This document shows positions 9,051 through 18,315 of a DNA stretch of 56,299 nt, piece after piece. The position numbers and the translations under genes are program-made. Each line of letters opens with the position of its first letter. Positions within the stretch are counted from its first letter, which is position 1. Source of the stretch: Bacilli bacterium (GTDB taxonomy: Bacteria > Bacillota_I > Bacilli_A > RFN20 > CAG-826). The stretch covers positions 1 to 56,299 of the forward strand of contig JAILBR010000033.1 of the NCBI GenBank assembly GCA_024680795.1, read 5' to 3'. Under the pieces are notes generated by a model, which saw nothing but the letters and a program-made list of their open reading frames with translations, searched no databases and was not told the DNA's origin.

Positions 9051-9718
9051 TGTCAGAAGTACGTACTATTTTACTTAATCGTTCAATTGCAGATTCCATT
9101 GAAGAAGAAGCAGAAGAACTAAGACAAGAACTCAAAAAGAGGAAAATCTTTTTACTTAACGTCATGTCTTCTCCAGGAAGTGGAAAAACCACAACTTTGA
9201 TTAGACTTGTTAACCTATTAAAAGATAAATATCGTATCGCTATTATGGAAGCAGATATTGATAGTGATGTCGACGCAATTACAGTGGCAAGAGAAACAGG
9301 AGTTAAGTCTATTCAACTCCATACTGGTGGAATGTGCCATCTGGATGGCAGTATGACTAGACAAGGACTAGAAGCTCTTGATGGAGAATACGATTTTGTC
9401 ATCTTAGAAAATATTGGAAATCTAGTGTGTCCTGCTGAGTTTGATACAGGTGCATCCATGAATATGGTTATCTTATCTGTACCTGAAGGAAGCGACAAGC
9501 CTTTAAAGTATCCTTTAATGTTTGAAAAATCAGATCTAGTCTTAATAAACAAAATAGATACTTTAGAATATTTTGATTTCGATTATAATATAGTTGAGAA
9601 TTTTATTTTTAATAGAAATAAAAATGCAGTTATTTTTAAAATCTCTGCGAAAAATGGAACTGGCGTTGAAGAAGTTAGCAAACACTTATCTTCTTTAATC
9701 GACAAATGGAGGTCGTAA
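9050..9718 (+). CDS. hypB: HypB-like nickel-incorporation GTPase (copy 2)
   Basis: P-loop SSPGSGKTT; HTGGMCHLDGSM; ENIGNLVCPAEFD; SVPEGSDKPLKYPLMF; starts at the stop of copy 1. Confidence 0.93.
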   Translation: MSEVRTILLNRSIADSIEEEAEELRQELKKRKIFLLNVMSSPGSGKTTTLIRLVNLLKDKYRIAIMEADIDSDVDAITVARETGVKSIQLHTGGMCHLDGSMTRQGLEALDGEYDFVILENIGNLVCPAEFDTGASMNMVILSVPEGSDKPLKYPLMFEKSDLVLINKIDTLEYFDFDYNIVENFIFNRNKNAVIFKISAKNGTGVEEVSKHLSSLIDKWRS

Positions 9719-9723
9719 ACAAT

Positions 9724-12651
9724 ATGCCTGAACAGTATAAGCAAAACCCTGCAACCATTTCTAAGTACCAAGGAATGGAACTAAAGACCGAGGAAGAAAA
9801 AAGAAAATTTAAAAAGTACGCGAAACTCGGTAGAAGAATTACAGACAGAGTCCCTGGAAAATTAAAAGGAATTACCACTGATGACCCAGAGTATTGGGGA
9901 ATGATGGAAGTCCTCAGCGAGGATGAAGTCGATTTAGCGTTAACCATGAAGCAAAGAAAGTGGTATTCATTTGATCAATTATTCGAGATGAATAAACATC
10001 AATTTGATATCGCTAAATTCAAACAAGTCCTTGATGATTTATGTATTCATGGCTTTATTGAATACGATTATGGTGATCATTATAACGATGATGGTCCAAT
10101 CCCAGATGCACCAAAAGAGAAGAGATATCGTATTAGTTACTATGTTCCTGGAAGCGCTGAATTATTTAACTCTTCAAAAGATAGAGTGGATAAAGCACCA
10201 GCAGTCGCATCTTTCTTTGAAAGAATGACTCACTTACCTCTTGAACATATTACTTCCATGGTTCGTCCAGGTGGTGACGGAATTGGTATGCACGTCATCC
10301 CTGTTGAAAAAGAAGTTGAAGCTTGTAGCGAATCCGTTAAATTAGAAAAGATTTCCTACTGGTTAAAGAAATATAAAGGCCACATCTCCGCTGGTATTTG
10401 TTCTTGTAGATATTCTAGAGCAGTATTAGGCGAAGGTTGTGAAGACGATCCAGATGATTGGTGTGTCCAATTAGGTGATATGGCGGACTACACTGTTGAA
10501 ACAGGTAGAGCGCACTATATTACGGAAGAAGAAGCATTAGCAATCTTTAAGAAAGCTGAAGATAACGGTTTCGTTCACCAAATCACTAACATCGATGGTG
10601 AAGATCATATCTTTGATATTTGTAACTGTGACGTTAAGATTTGTAACGCTTTAAGAACATCCTTAATGTATAACACTCCAAATATGTCAAAGAGTAGCTT
10701 TACCGCTAAAGTTGACAAAAATAAATGTGTTGCTTGTGGTAGATGTGTCGAAGCATGTCCTGCTGGCGCCCTTAAATTAGGTCAAAAATTATGTAAGGCT
10801 GATGGTTCAGAAGTTCAATATCCAGTCAGCGTTTTACCTGATAGAATTCGTTGGGGTAAATATGCTTGGGATGAGAATTACCGCGACACAGCCCGCGTAA
10901 ATACACATGAATCAGGTACTGCACCATGTAAGACTGCATGTCCTGCACACGTCCCAGTACAAGGCTACTTAAAGATGGCTAACCAAGGCCGTTATAGAGA
11001 AGCTCTCGCTCTTATTAAGAGAGAAAACCCATTCCCAGCTGTCTGTGGTCGTATCTGCAATAAGAGATGTGAAGAAGCATGTACCCGTGGCACAATCGAC
11101 GCACCTGTTTCTATCGATGCAGTTAAGAAGTTCTTAGCAGATCTCGAACTCAAAGATGAGCACAGATATATTCCAGAAAAAGTCGTCGCTAAAGTTAATG
11201 GCGAATTCGATGATAAGATCGCGATTATCGGTGCTGGCCCAGCCGGATTAAGCGCTGCATATTACTTAGCAGTTAAGGGATATCATCCAACCGTGTTTGA
11301 AAAGAACGAAAAACCTGGTGGAATGATGATGTATGGTATCCCATCATATAAATTACAAAAAGATGTTATCGATGCTGAAATTCAAGTCTTAAGAGAATTA
11401 GGCGTTGAAATTAAATGTGGAGTGGAAGTCGGTAAAGACGTCACAATTCCTGAATTAAAGAAACAAGGCTATAAAGCATTCTATGTCGCAATCGGATGTC
11501 AAGGTGGAAGAAGACCTAATGTTCCTAATGATCAAGCAGAAGGTACAGATATCGCTGTCCACTTCTTAAAAGAAGCATTAGGCGACAAGAAACCTGAATT
11601 AAAAGGTGATGTCGTTGTCGTTGGTGGCGGTAATGTCGCAGTTGACTGTGCAAGAGTCTCTTCTAGATTAGGAAAAGGCAAAGTCACAATGATTTGTCTT
11701 GAATCTAGAGAAGAAATGCCAGCCACTAAAGAAGAAATCTTTGAAACTGAAGATGAAGGTATCGCAATCATTAATCAATATGGTCCAAAAGAACTCAAAG
11801 TTGATGAAAAAGGACATGTTACATCTATCGTCTTCAAAAAATGTACATCTCTTAAAGATGAAAATGGTAAATTCGCTCCTAAGTATGATGAAAATGATAC
11901 TATCGAATTACCTGCAAATAATGTCGTATTCGCAATCGGACAAGCTATCGTTTGGGGTGACTTATTAAAAGATACTAAAGTCACATTCTGGAGAAATGGT
12001 TATCCAATCGCTGATAAATTCACATATCAAACCGCTGATGAAGATATCTTCGTTGGTGGTGATGTCTTCACAGGTCCAAGATTTGTGATTGACGCTATCG
12101 CACAAGGTCATGAAGCTGCTACATCATTAGCAATTCACTGCCACTTAAATGCTTCTCAAACTATCGGTAGAGATAGAAGACACTTTGTCAGCTTAAATAA
12201 AGGCGATATTAAGATCCCAAGTTATGATGAAGCTGGTAGACAAGAAGCAGGTATGGATGAATCCATCGATTATCGTAAGAGCTTCGAAGATGCTCATAAG
12301 ACATTAACTGAAGAACAAGTTCATATCGAAACTGGTAGATGCTTATCTTGTGGTGCAACTATTGTTGATTTCAATAAATGTATCGGTTGTGGTATTTGTA
12401 CAACTAGATGTGAATTCGATGCAGTTCACCTAGTGAGAGATCATCCACAAAATACCGATATGAGAAGAGCGGAAGATAAGATTACTGGCTTACTTGGTTA
12501 TGCTTTAAAACGTGCTTTCAAGATTATCGGTCACTCTGGTAGTGAAGAAGCAAGAATGATGAGAAAGAAACGTCGTGAATATAACAAAGCCAATAAGAAT
12601 AATCCAAACAAACATAGCGGTAACGCTAACCCAGTTCCTGTTAGAGAATAA
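9724..12651 (+). CDS. Multi-[4Fe-4S] GltD-like FAD/NAD(P)-dependent oxidoreductase
   Basis: Start MPEQYKQ with SD GGAGG; ferredoxin CVACGRCVEACP; GltD N-terminal Fe-S CKTACPAHVPVQGYL...CGRICNKRCEEAC; FAD IIGAGPAGLSAAYYL; NAD(P) VVVVGGGNVAVDCAR; C-terminal CIGCGICTTRCEFDAV. Confidence 0.92.
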   Translation: MPEQYKQNPATISKYQGMELKTEEEKRKFKKYAKLGRRITDRVPGKLKGITTDDPEYWGMMEVLSEDEVDLALTMKQRKWYSFDQLFEMNKHQFDIAKFKQVLDDLCIHGFIEYDYGDHYNDDGPIPDAPKEKRYRISYYVPGSAELFNSSKDRVDKAPAVASFFERMTHLPLEHITSMVRPGGDGIGMHVIPVEKEVEACSESVKLEKISYWLKKYKGHISAGICSCRYSRAVLGEGCEDDPDDWCVQLGDMADYTVETGRAHYITEEEALAIFKKAEDNGFVHQITNIDGEDHIFDICNCDVKICNALRTSLMYNTPNMSKSSFTAKVDKNKCVACGRCVEACPAGALKLGQKLCKADGSEVQYPVSVLPDRIRWGKYAWDENYRDTARVNTHESGTAPCKTACPAHVPVQGYLKMANQGRYREALALIKRENPFPAVCGRICNKRCEEACTRGTIDAPVSIDAVKKFLADLELKDEHRYIPEKVVAKVNGEFDDKIAIIGAGPAGLSAAYYLAVKGYHPTVFEKNEKPGGMMMYGIPSYKLQKDVIDAEIQVLRELGVEIKCGVEVGKDVTIPELKKQGYKAFYVAIGCQGGRRPNVPNDQAEGTDIAVHFLKEALGDKKPELKGDVVVVGGGNVAVDCARVSSRLGKGKVTMICLESREEMPATKEEIFETEDEGIAIINQYGPKELKVDEKGHVTSIVFKKCTSLKDENGKFAPKYDENDTIELPANNVVFAIGQAIVWGDLLKDTKVTFWRNGYPIADKFTYQTADEDIFVGGDVFTGPRFVIDAIAQGHEAATSLAIHCHLNASQTIGRDRRHFVSLNKGDIKIPSYDEAGRQEAGMDESIDYRKSFEDAHKTLTEEQVHIETGRCLSCGATIVDFNKCIGCGICTTRCEFDAVHLVRDHPQNTDMRRAEDKITGLLGYALKRAFKIIGHSGSEEARMMRKKRREYNKANKNNPNKHSGNANPVPVRE

Positions 12652-12653
12652 TA

Positions 12654-12998
12654 ATGCACGAATTAGGTATTGCATTCCATATCATTTCTGAGGTTGATAA
12701 AATTGCTGAAGAAAATAATGGTGTGGAAGTCAAAAGTGTCACCCTAGAAATTGGTGAAGTATCGACAGTTGTTCCTAAATATTTAGAAGATGTATGGTAT
12801 TGGGCTTGCGAACATAAATCAACACACTTAAAAAACTGTAAGCTCAATATTGTTGTCACCAAAGCAATTAGCTTCTGTAATAGTTGCCAAAAGACATATT
12901 CGACCTTAGAAGGAAAGAAATGTCCTAATTGCGGAAGTGAGGATACATTCCTCGTTGAAGGAAATCAAACGAAAATAAAAAGTATAGAGGTTGTATAA
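12654..12998 (+). CDS. hypA: Hydrogenase maturation nickel metallochaperone HypA
   Basis: N-terminal MHELGI (Ni-binding MHE) and zinc ribbon CNSCQKTYSTLEGKKCPNCGS. Confidence 0.93.
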   Translation: MHELGIAFHIISEVDKIAEENNGVEVKSVTLEIGEVSTVVPKYLEDVWYWACEHKSTHLKNCKLNIVVTKAISFCNSCQKTYSTLEGKKCPNCGSEDTFLVEGNQTKIKSIEVV

Positions 12999-13030
12999 TC
13001 TCTATATTTTTTTACTAAATGTGATATAAT
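12981..13030 (+). repeat. Copy B of the ~50-bp element: hypA end + hairpin/T-run + TATAAT upstream of cysS
   Basis: agtatagaggttgtataatctctatatttttttactaaatgtgatataat; probable terminator (TATAGAG/CTCTATA) plus cysS -10. Confidence 0.75.
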
Positions 13031-13048
13031 CAAACTCGCGTAATAATT

Positions 13049-14386
13049 ATGGAAATTAAAGTATACAATTCATTAACAAACAAAGTTGAAAAATTCGAAC
13101 CATTAGAAGAGAACAAAGTCTCAATGTATGTATGTGGACCAACCGTATATGGCTATCCACATATTGGAAATATGAGACCTGTCGTGGTCTTTGATGTTTT
13201 AAGGCGTTTTTTAAGTTATATCGGCTACGAAGTTACTTATGTAAGTAATTTTACTGATGTCGATGATAAAATCATCAAGGCTGCCCAAAAAGAAGGAAAA
13301 ACTGAAAAGGAATTAACTGAATATTATATTCAAGAATTCAAAAGAACTTCCGAACTAGTTGGAAGCATGATTCCTAATATCACTCCTAAAGTCACAGAAT
13401 ATATTAACGCGATTATTTCATATGTTGATAATCTAGTGAAAATTGGAGCGGCATATGTCGTTGATGGCGATGTTTATTTTAGAGTGAGCAAGATTAAAGA
13501 TTATGGTTCTCTTTCTGGCATCAATATCGATGATTTAATTATTGGAGCGAGAATCGAAGAAAACACAAATAAAGAGTCACCTTTAGATTTTGCTTTATGG
13601 AAGAAGACCACAGAAGGTATTAACTGGGAATCTCCATGGGGAAGAGGAAGACCAGGCTGGCATACAGAATGCTGTGTTATGATTGATACAATTTTCCCAC
13701 ATCACTATATCGATATTCATGGTGGTGGATATGATTTAAAATTCCCACATCATGAAAACGAAATCGCTCAAAGCGAAGCAACACACGGAAATAAGATTGC
13801 TAAATATTGGATGCACAATGCATTCATCAATTTTGGAAATGAAAAAATGTCCAAGTCTTTAGGCAACGTTATTTATGCGAAAGACTTAATTGCTCAATAT
13901 GGTGGCCCAGTTGTTAGACTCGTCATTTTAAGTGCACATTATCGTCAACCAGTGAATTTTACTGAAGATACAGTTAAGGCTTCAATTCAAGAAGTAAATA
14001 AGATGAAAATGGCGACTAAACAAGCCGCTTTAATACTACAAACTAGTGGTGTTGATCTCGACAAAGGACAACCTACATATATTGAAAACTTCCTAAAAGC
14101 TCTCGCGGATGATTTAAATACTGCGAATGCTTTAATGGAACTTTATAATGTCATCAAATTAATCAATGCCGAAGTAAGAACCAAGGAAAAAGATATCAAT
14201 AAGCTTAATGACCTCTTCAGGTCTATGCTTGATATGTATAAGGTCTTGGGGCTAAACATTGAATATGTAAAATTAACCGAAGAAGACAAAAAACTCTATC
14301 AAAAATACCTTGAAAGCAAAGAAAACAAGGACTTCTCATTATCTGATCAGTTGCGATCCGAACTTATTAATAAAGGAATAATGTAA
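13049..14386 (+). CDS. cysS: Cysteinyl-tRNA synthetase
   Basis: VSMYVCGPTVYGYPHIGNMRPVVVFDVLRR; GRPGWHTECCVM; KMSKSLGN. Confidence 0.97.
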   Translation: MEIKVYNSLTNKVEKFEPLEENKVSMYVCGPTVYGYPHIGNMRPVVVFDVLRRFLSYIGYEVTYVSNFTDVDDKIIKAAQKEGKTEKELTEYYIQEFKRTSELVGSMIPNITPKVTEYINAIISYVDNLVKIGAAYVVDGDVYFRVSKIKDYGSLSGINIDDLIIGARIEENTNKESPLDFALWKKTTEGINWESPWGRGRPGWHTECCVMIDTIFPHHYIDIHGGGYDLKFPHHENEIAQSEATHGNKIAKYWMHNAFINFGNEKMSKSLGNVIYAKDLIAQYGGPVVRLVILSAHYRQPVNFTEDTVKASIQEVNKMKMATKQAALILQTSGVDLDKGQPTYIENFLKALADDLNTANALMELYNVIKLINAEVRTKEKDINKLNDLFRSMLDMYKVLGLNIEYVKLTEEDKKLYQKYLESKENKDFSLSDQLRSELINKGIM

Positions 14387-14389
14387 AAG

Positions 14390-15100
14390 ATGGGTAATGA
14401 ATTATTTATCATCGGAAGGAACCCTGTGAGGGAGGCTCTTATTTCATCTAAGGTCACTCACGTTGTTTTGAGTGATTCATTCTCAGATAAAAGCATCTTG
14501 GAGCTCATAAACCTACATTCCATTCCAGTTAAGAGAGTACCAACATCATATTTGGACAAAAATTATGATGGTGTTCATCAAGGCATTGTAGCGTTTATCA
14601 AGCCTTATGAATATATTGATCTAAATGAGATTATTAGAAGAAGTAAGCAAGTCAAGGTTCCTATCATTATTATGTTGGACGGTATTAATGACCCACATAA
14701 TTTAGGCGCTATTATCCGTAGCGCAGATGTTTTTAATGCATCAGGGGTTATCATTGGCAAACATAACCAAGTTCCACTTAATGCTACAGTTGCAAAAACT
14801 AGCGCTGGAGCAATTAACTATGTCCCAGTAGCGGTGGTAAATAATTTAAACCAAGCAATTGCTAAGTTAAAAGAAAATGGTTTTTGGGTCGTTTCAACTG
14901 ATGGCTCAGCAAACATCTCGTATAGCGAAATAAAATATGATTTTCCTGTTTGCTTAGTTGTTGGAAGCGAAGGAAATGGTGTTTCTAAATTAGTCCTTAA
15001 AAATTCAGATTACATTGTGAAGATACCACAATTCGGCCATGTTAATTCACTTAACGCGTCTGTTGCAGCAGCAATTATGCTAGCGGAGATACGTAGATAA
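14390..15100 (+). CDS. rlmB: TrmH-family 23S rRNA 2'-O-methyltransferase (RlmB)
   Basis: LDGINDPHNLGAIIRSADVF...VVGSEGNGVSKLVLKNSDYIVKIPQFGHVNSLNASVAAAIML. Confidence 0.93.
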   Translation: MGNELFIIGRNPVREALISSKVTHVVLSDSFSDKSILELINLHSIPVKRVPTSYLDKNYDGVHQGIVAFIKPYEYIDLNEIIRRSKQVKVPIIIMLDGINDPHNLGAIIRSADVFNASGVIIGKHNQVPLNATVAKTSAGAINYVPVAVVNNLNQAIAKLKENGFWVVSTDGSANISYSEIKYDFPVCLVVGSEGNGVSKLVLKNSDYIVKIPQFGHVNSLNASVAAAIMLAEIRR

Positions 15101-15145
15101 AATTTTAGTTTTCTAGCGGCGTTCCTTAGAACGGAGACGCATATT

Positions 15146-15721
15146 TTGGAAAGCAAAAAAATATCCGATGATGAATTAATCGCGGGAATTTTAAATAATT
15201 CTTTTTCTGCTGAGTTCACTCTAATCAATAGATATAGAGGTTTTTCTTATATCTTAGCTAAAGAATTATTAAGTGATTGCAATTATTCTAGTCTAATTGA
15301 TATGGATGATTTGATTTCTATTGGCTTAGCTGATGTCTTTGTTGCGATTAAAACATATACTGCAACTGGTAGATTTAAGGTTTACTGGAGACGTATTGCT
15401 AAAAATGATATGGTCAGTCACATCAGAAACATTATTACTCATTTTGGAATGTTCACTAACATTTTAGATGATAATAGAGTGACTTCTTTTTCAAGCGATG
15501 ATAATGACCATAGTAGCGATGTATATGACCAAGTCCTAGAATTTCTTAATAATCCGATTAACAATATTAAAAAGTCTGATAAAGAAATGTTTTTGATGTA
15601 TGTCGATGGATTTGAGTTTGAGGAAATTGCCAAAGAATTCAATGTTTCATATCATTGGTGCAATCGTAGAATTGTTTTGATTAGAAAAAAACTAATCAAT
15701 TATCTCAATTCAATAAAGTAA
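15146..15721 (+). CDS. Sigma-70-family RNA polymerase sigma factor (SigH-like, by position after cysS-rlmB)
   Basis: 191 aa; DELIAGILNNSFSAEFTLINRYRGF...; C-terminal HTH GFEFEEIAKEFNVSYHWCNRRIVLIRKKL; TTG start. Confidence 0.7.
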   Translation: MESKKISDDELIAGILNNSFSAEFTLINRYRGFSYILAKELLSDCNYSSLIDMDDLISIGLADVFVAIKTYTATGRFKVYWRRIAKNDMVSHIRNIITHFGMFTNILDDNRVTSFSSDDNDHSSDVYDQVLEFLNNPINNIKKSDKEMFLMYVDGFEFEEIAKEFNVSYHWCNRRIVLIRKKLINYLNSIK

Positions 15722-15772
15722 TATTTTGTTAATTCTATGAATAAATCAAAATATAAGTGTATAATTAACTGC

Positions 15773-16591
15773 ATGAATGCGTTAACAGTTAAAAACTTAA
15801 GTTTTGGATATAATGAAGAAATAATATTGGATGATGTGTCATTCGCTATAAAAGAGGGGACATATGTTTCGTTATTGGGACATAATGGCTCTGGAAAATC
15901 AACATTAGCTAAACTATTTATCGGCTTATTACCCGCTAATAGTGGCCAAATCTTTGTTTCTGATTTAGAGCTTAATAAAGATAATGTGACCAAGATTAGG
16001 AATAATGCCACAATAGTTTTTCAAAATCCAGATAATCAGTTCATAGGAGTAACAGTAGAAGACGACATTGCTTTTTCTTTGGAAAATAGAAACGTTCCAA
16101 GAAAAGAAATGCGTGCTTTGATTATTGAGAGTGCTAGAAAGGTAGGTATGGAATCTTTCTTAACGAAGGAACCAGCCTACCTATCTGGCGGTCAAAAACA
16201 AAGAGTTGCTATTGCAGATGCTTTAGTAATTAATCCTCAAATATTAATCCTTGATGAAGCAACAAGCATGCTTGATCCAAAAGGAAAGAAAGAAATATTA
16301 GATTTAATAAGAGAAATGAAGAAGGAAAATCCTTCTTTAACCGTTATATCTATTACTCATGATGTTGAAGAAGCGTATTTGAGTGATGAAGTAATTATAT
16401 TAGATAAAGGCAAAATTGCCGCTCAAGGTAAACCGGATGACATCTTTACTGATAAAGAACTGGTTAGCAAATATGAACTAGCGGTACCTTTTATCATTTC
16501 GTTAAAAGATAAATTAATTTCTTTAGGAATGGATGTTTCTAAAGAAGACACTCTTGAATCACTAGGAGAAAAGATATGCCAGTTAAAGTAA
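15773..16591 (+). CDS. ecfA1: Energy-coupling factor transporter ATPase
   Basis: Start MNALTVKN; LLGHNGSGKSTLAKLFIGLLP; LSGGQKQRVAIADAL; followed by ecfA2 and ecfT. Confidence 0.95.
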   Translation: MNALTVKNLSFGYNEEIILDDVSFAIKEGTYVSLLGHNGSGKSTLAKLFIGLLPANSGQIFVSDLELNKDNVTKIRNNATIVFQNPDNQFIGVTVEDDIAFSLENRNVPRKEMRALIIESARKVGMESFLTKEPAYLSGGQKQRVAIADALVINPQILILDEATSMLDPKGKKEILDLIREMKKENPSLTVISITHDVEEAYLSDEVIILDKGKIAAQGKPDDIFTDKELVSKYELAVPFIISLKDKLISLGMDVSKEDTLESLGEKICQLK

Positions 16592-17427
16592 AGAATGTAT
16601 CTTTTTCCTATTTGGTAAAAACACCTAATGAAGTAAAAGCGTTAGATGACGTTTCTTTTGAAATTAAAGATAATTCGATTACCACGATTATTGGACATAC
16701 CGGTAGTGGAAAATCAACAATAATCCAACTATTTAACGCTTTAATGGTACCTTCAAGTGGAGAAATAGAAGTTGATGATTTTGTTATCACTTCTAATCCA
16801 AAGAAGAATAAGCGTATCAAGGAATTAAGACGACATATCGCCTCTATTTTCCAATTTCCAGAGTATCAATTATTCGAGGAAACAGTAGAAAAAGATGTCG
16901 CCTTTGGCTTAAAGAATTACGGCATGAAAGAGCCTGAGGCTATTGAAAAAGCACATAAGGCTTTAAAGCTTGTTGGTTTAGATGAAACATTTTATAAACG
17001 CTCACCATTTGAACTTTCTGGTGGCGAAAAAAGAAGAGTAGCTATAGCGGGAATTCTGGTTTTAAACCCAGATATTTTGATTATGGATGAACCAACTGCT
17101 GGATTAGACCCAGCTGGAACGAAAATAGTTTTAGATTTAATTCAATCTCTACATAATCAAGGTAAAACTATTATTTTAGTTACTCATGATATGAATGTTG
17201 TATTAAATTACGCGACAGATGTCATCGCCTTGAAGAATGGAAAAGTGTCTTTTGATGGTAAACCAAGTAACTTATTCGAACTCTCTAGTGAAGATCTAGC
17301 GTTAGAGGTACCGCCTTTATATGCATTCTCTAAAATGCTTTATGATAAAGGCATCAAAGTTGATATTGAAAACATCAGAACACTAGATGATTTATTAAAT
17401 CAACTGAAAGGGATGAAACATGAATAA
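16576..17427 (+). CDS. ecfA2: Energy-coupling factor transporter ATPase
   Basis: IIGHTGSGKSTIIQLFNALM; FPEYQLFEETVEKDVAFG; LSGGEKRRVAIAGIL. Confidence 0.95.
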   Translation: MPVKVKNVSFSYLVKTPNEVKALDDVSFEIKDNSITTIIGHTGSGKSTIIQLFNALMVPSSGEIEVDDFVITSNPKKNKRIKELRRHIASIFQFPEYQLFEETVEKDVAFGLKNYGMKEPEAIEKAHKALKLVGLDETFYKRSPFELSGGEKRRVAIAGILVLNPDILIMDEPTAGLDPAGTKIVLDLIQSLHNQGKTIILVTHDMNVVLNYATDVIALKNGKVSFDGKPSNLFELSSEDLALEVPPLYAFSKMLYDKGIKVDIENIRTLDDLLNQLKGMKHE

Positions 17428-18304
17428 CATCACTTTTGGTAGATATACAACTTATAACACATTCGTTCATCGTTTAGATCCAAGAAATAAGATTATGATG
17501 ATGATTTTATTGGTGGTCGCTATATTTTTTAAAGTTGATTCATGGTCATCTACATTAATCATGAGTGTGGCGTTACTTATATTTTTAAATATAATTATGC
17601 TCATATCTAAAGTAAGTTTTATTAGTTTATTCAAAAGTTTAAAAGCTATGTGGATTTTAATTATATTTTTGCTGATTGTTTATATATTCTTGCCTAATGC
17701 AGCATATAACCCAGACCATATTGCGTTCTATATAGGCACATATGGGGTTAATTATGATGCATTCTACCAATGTGGATATATCATTTTAAGAATCATGATG
17801 ATGTTAATGATTACTATGATTTTAACAAGCTCAACTTCACCGATGAATTTAACCTATGGATTAGAGTGGTATATGGCTCCATTGAAACTTGTTAAGTTCC
17901 CTACTCACATCGTGGCAATGACTCTTTCTATTGCTTTAAGATTTATACCAACTTTGCTTGATGAAACAGATAGAATCATTAAGGCACAATCATCTCGTGG
18001 TGTCGATTTCCAAAGAGGCGGTTTGATTAAGAAATTCTCTGCAATCATTTCACTTATTATCCCTCTATTTGTTTCAGCGATTAATCGTAGTGAAGAATTA
18101 TCAAACGCTATGGAGGCTAGAGGTTATGATCCTTATGGCCAAAGAAGTAAATATCGAGTACTAAAATTCCGTTGGATTGACCTAATTGCTTTTATTATTG
18201 TCCTAGCGGTTTTTGGTGGTATATTAACACTATTCATCTGGGATATGAATATAGGTAGTGTAGATTTAATTTATTGGATTTTTGGTGCAAAACCCCTATT
18301 TTAA
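17420..18304 (+). CDS. ecfT: Energy-coupling factor transporter transmembrane protein EcfT
   Basis: HRLDPRNKIMMMILL...; coupling helices AQSSRGVDF and AMEARGYDP. Confidence 0.95.
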   Translation: MNNITFGRYTTYNTFVHRLDPRNKIMMMILLVVAIFFKVDSWSSTLIMSVALLIFLNIIMLISKVSFISLFKSLKAMWILIIFLLIVYIFLPNAAYNPDHIAFYIGTYGVNYDAFYQCGYIILRIMMMLMITMILTSSTSPMNLTYGLEWYMAPLKLVKFPTHIVAMTLSIALRFIPTLLDETDRIIKAQSSRGVDFQRGGLIKKFSAIISLIIPLFVSAINRSEELSNAMEARGYDPYGQRSKYRVLKFRWIDLIAFIIVLAVFGGILTLFIWDMNIGSVDLIYWIFGAKPLF

Positions 18305-18315
18305 TGGAGAAATGT

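Noticed and set aside
13000-13048. T-box riboswitch before cysS (also checked before asnS and glnS)
   Set aside because: Upstream gaps are too short and lack a T-box core; only a hairpin and -10 box are visible.
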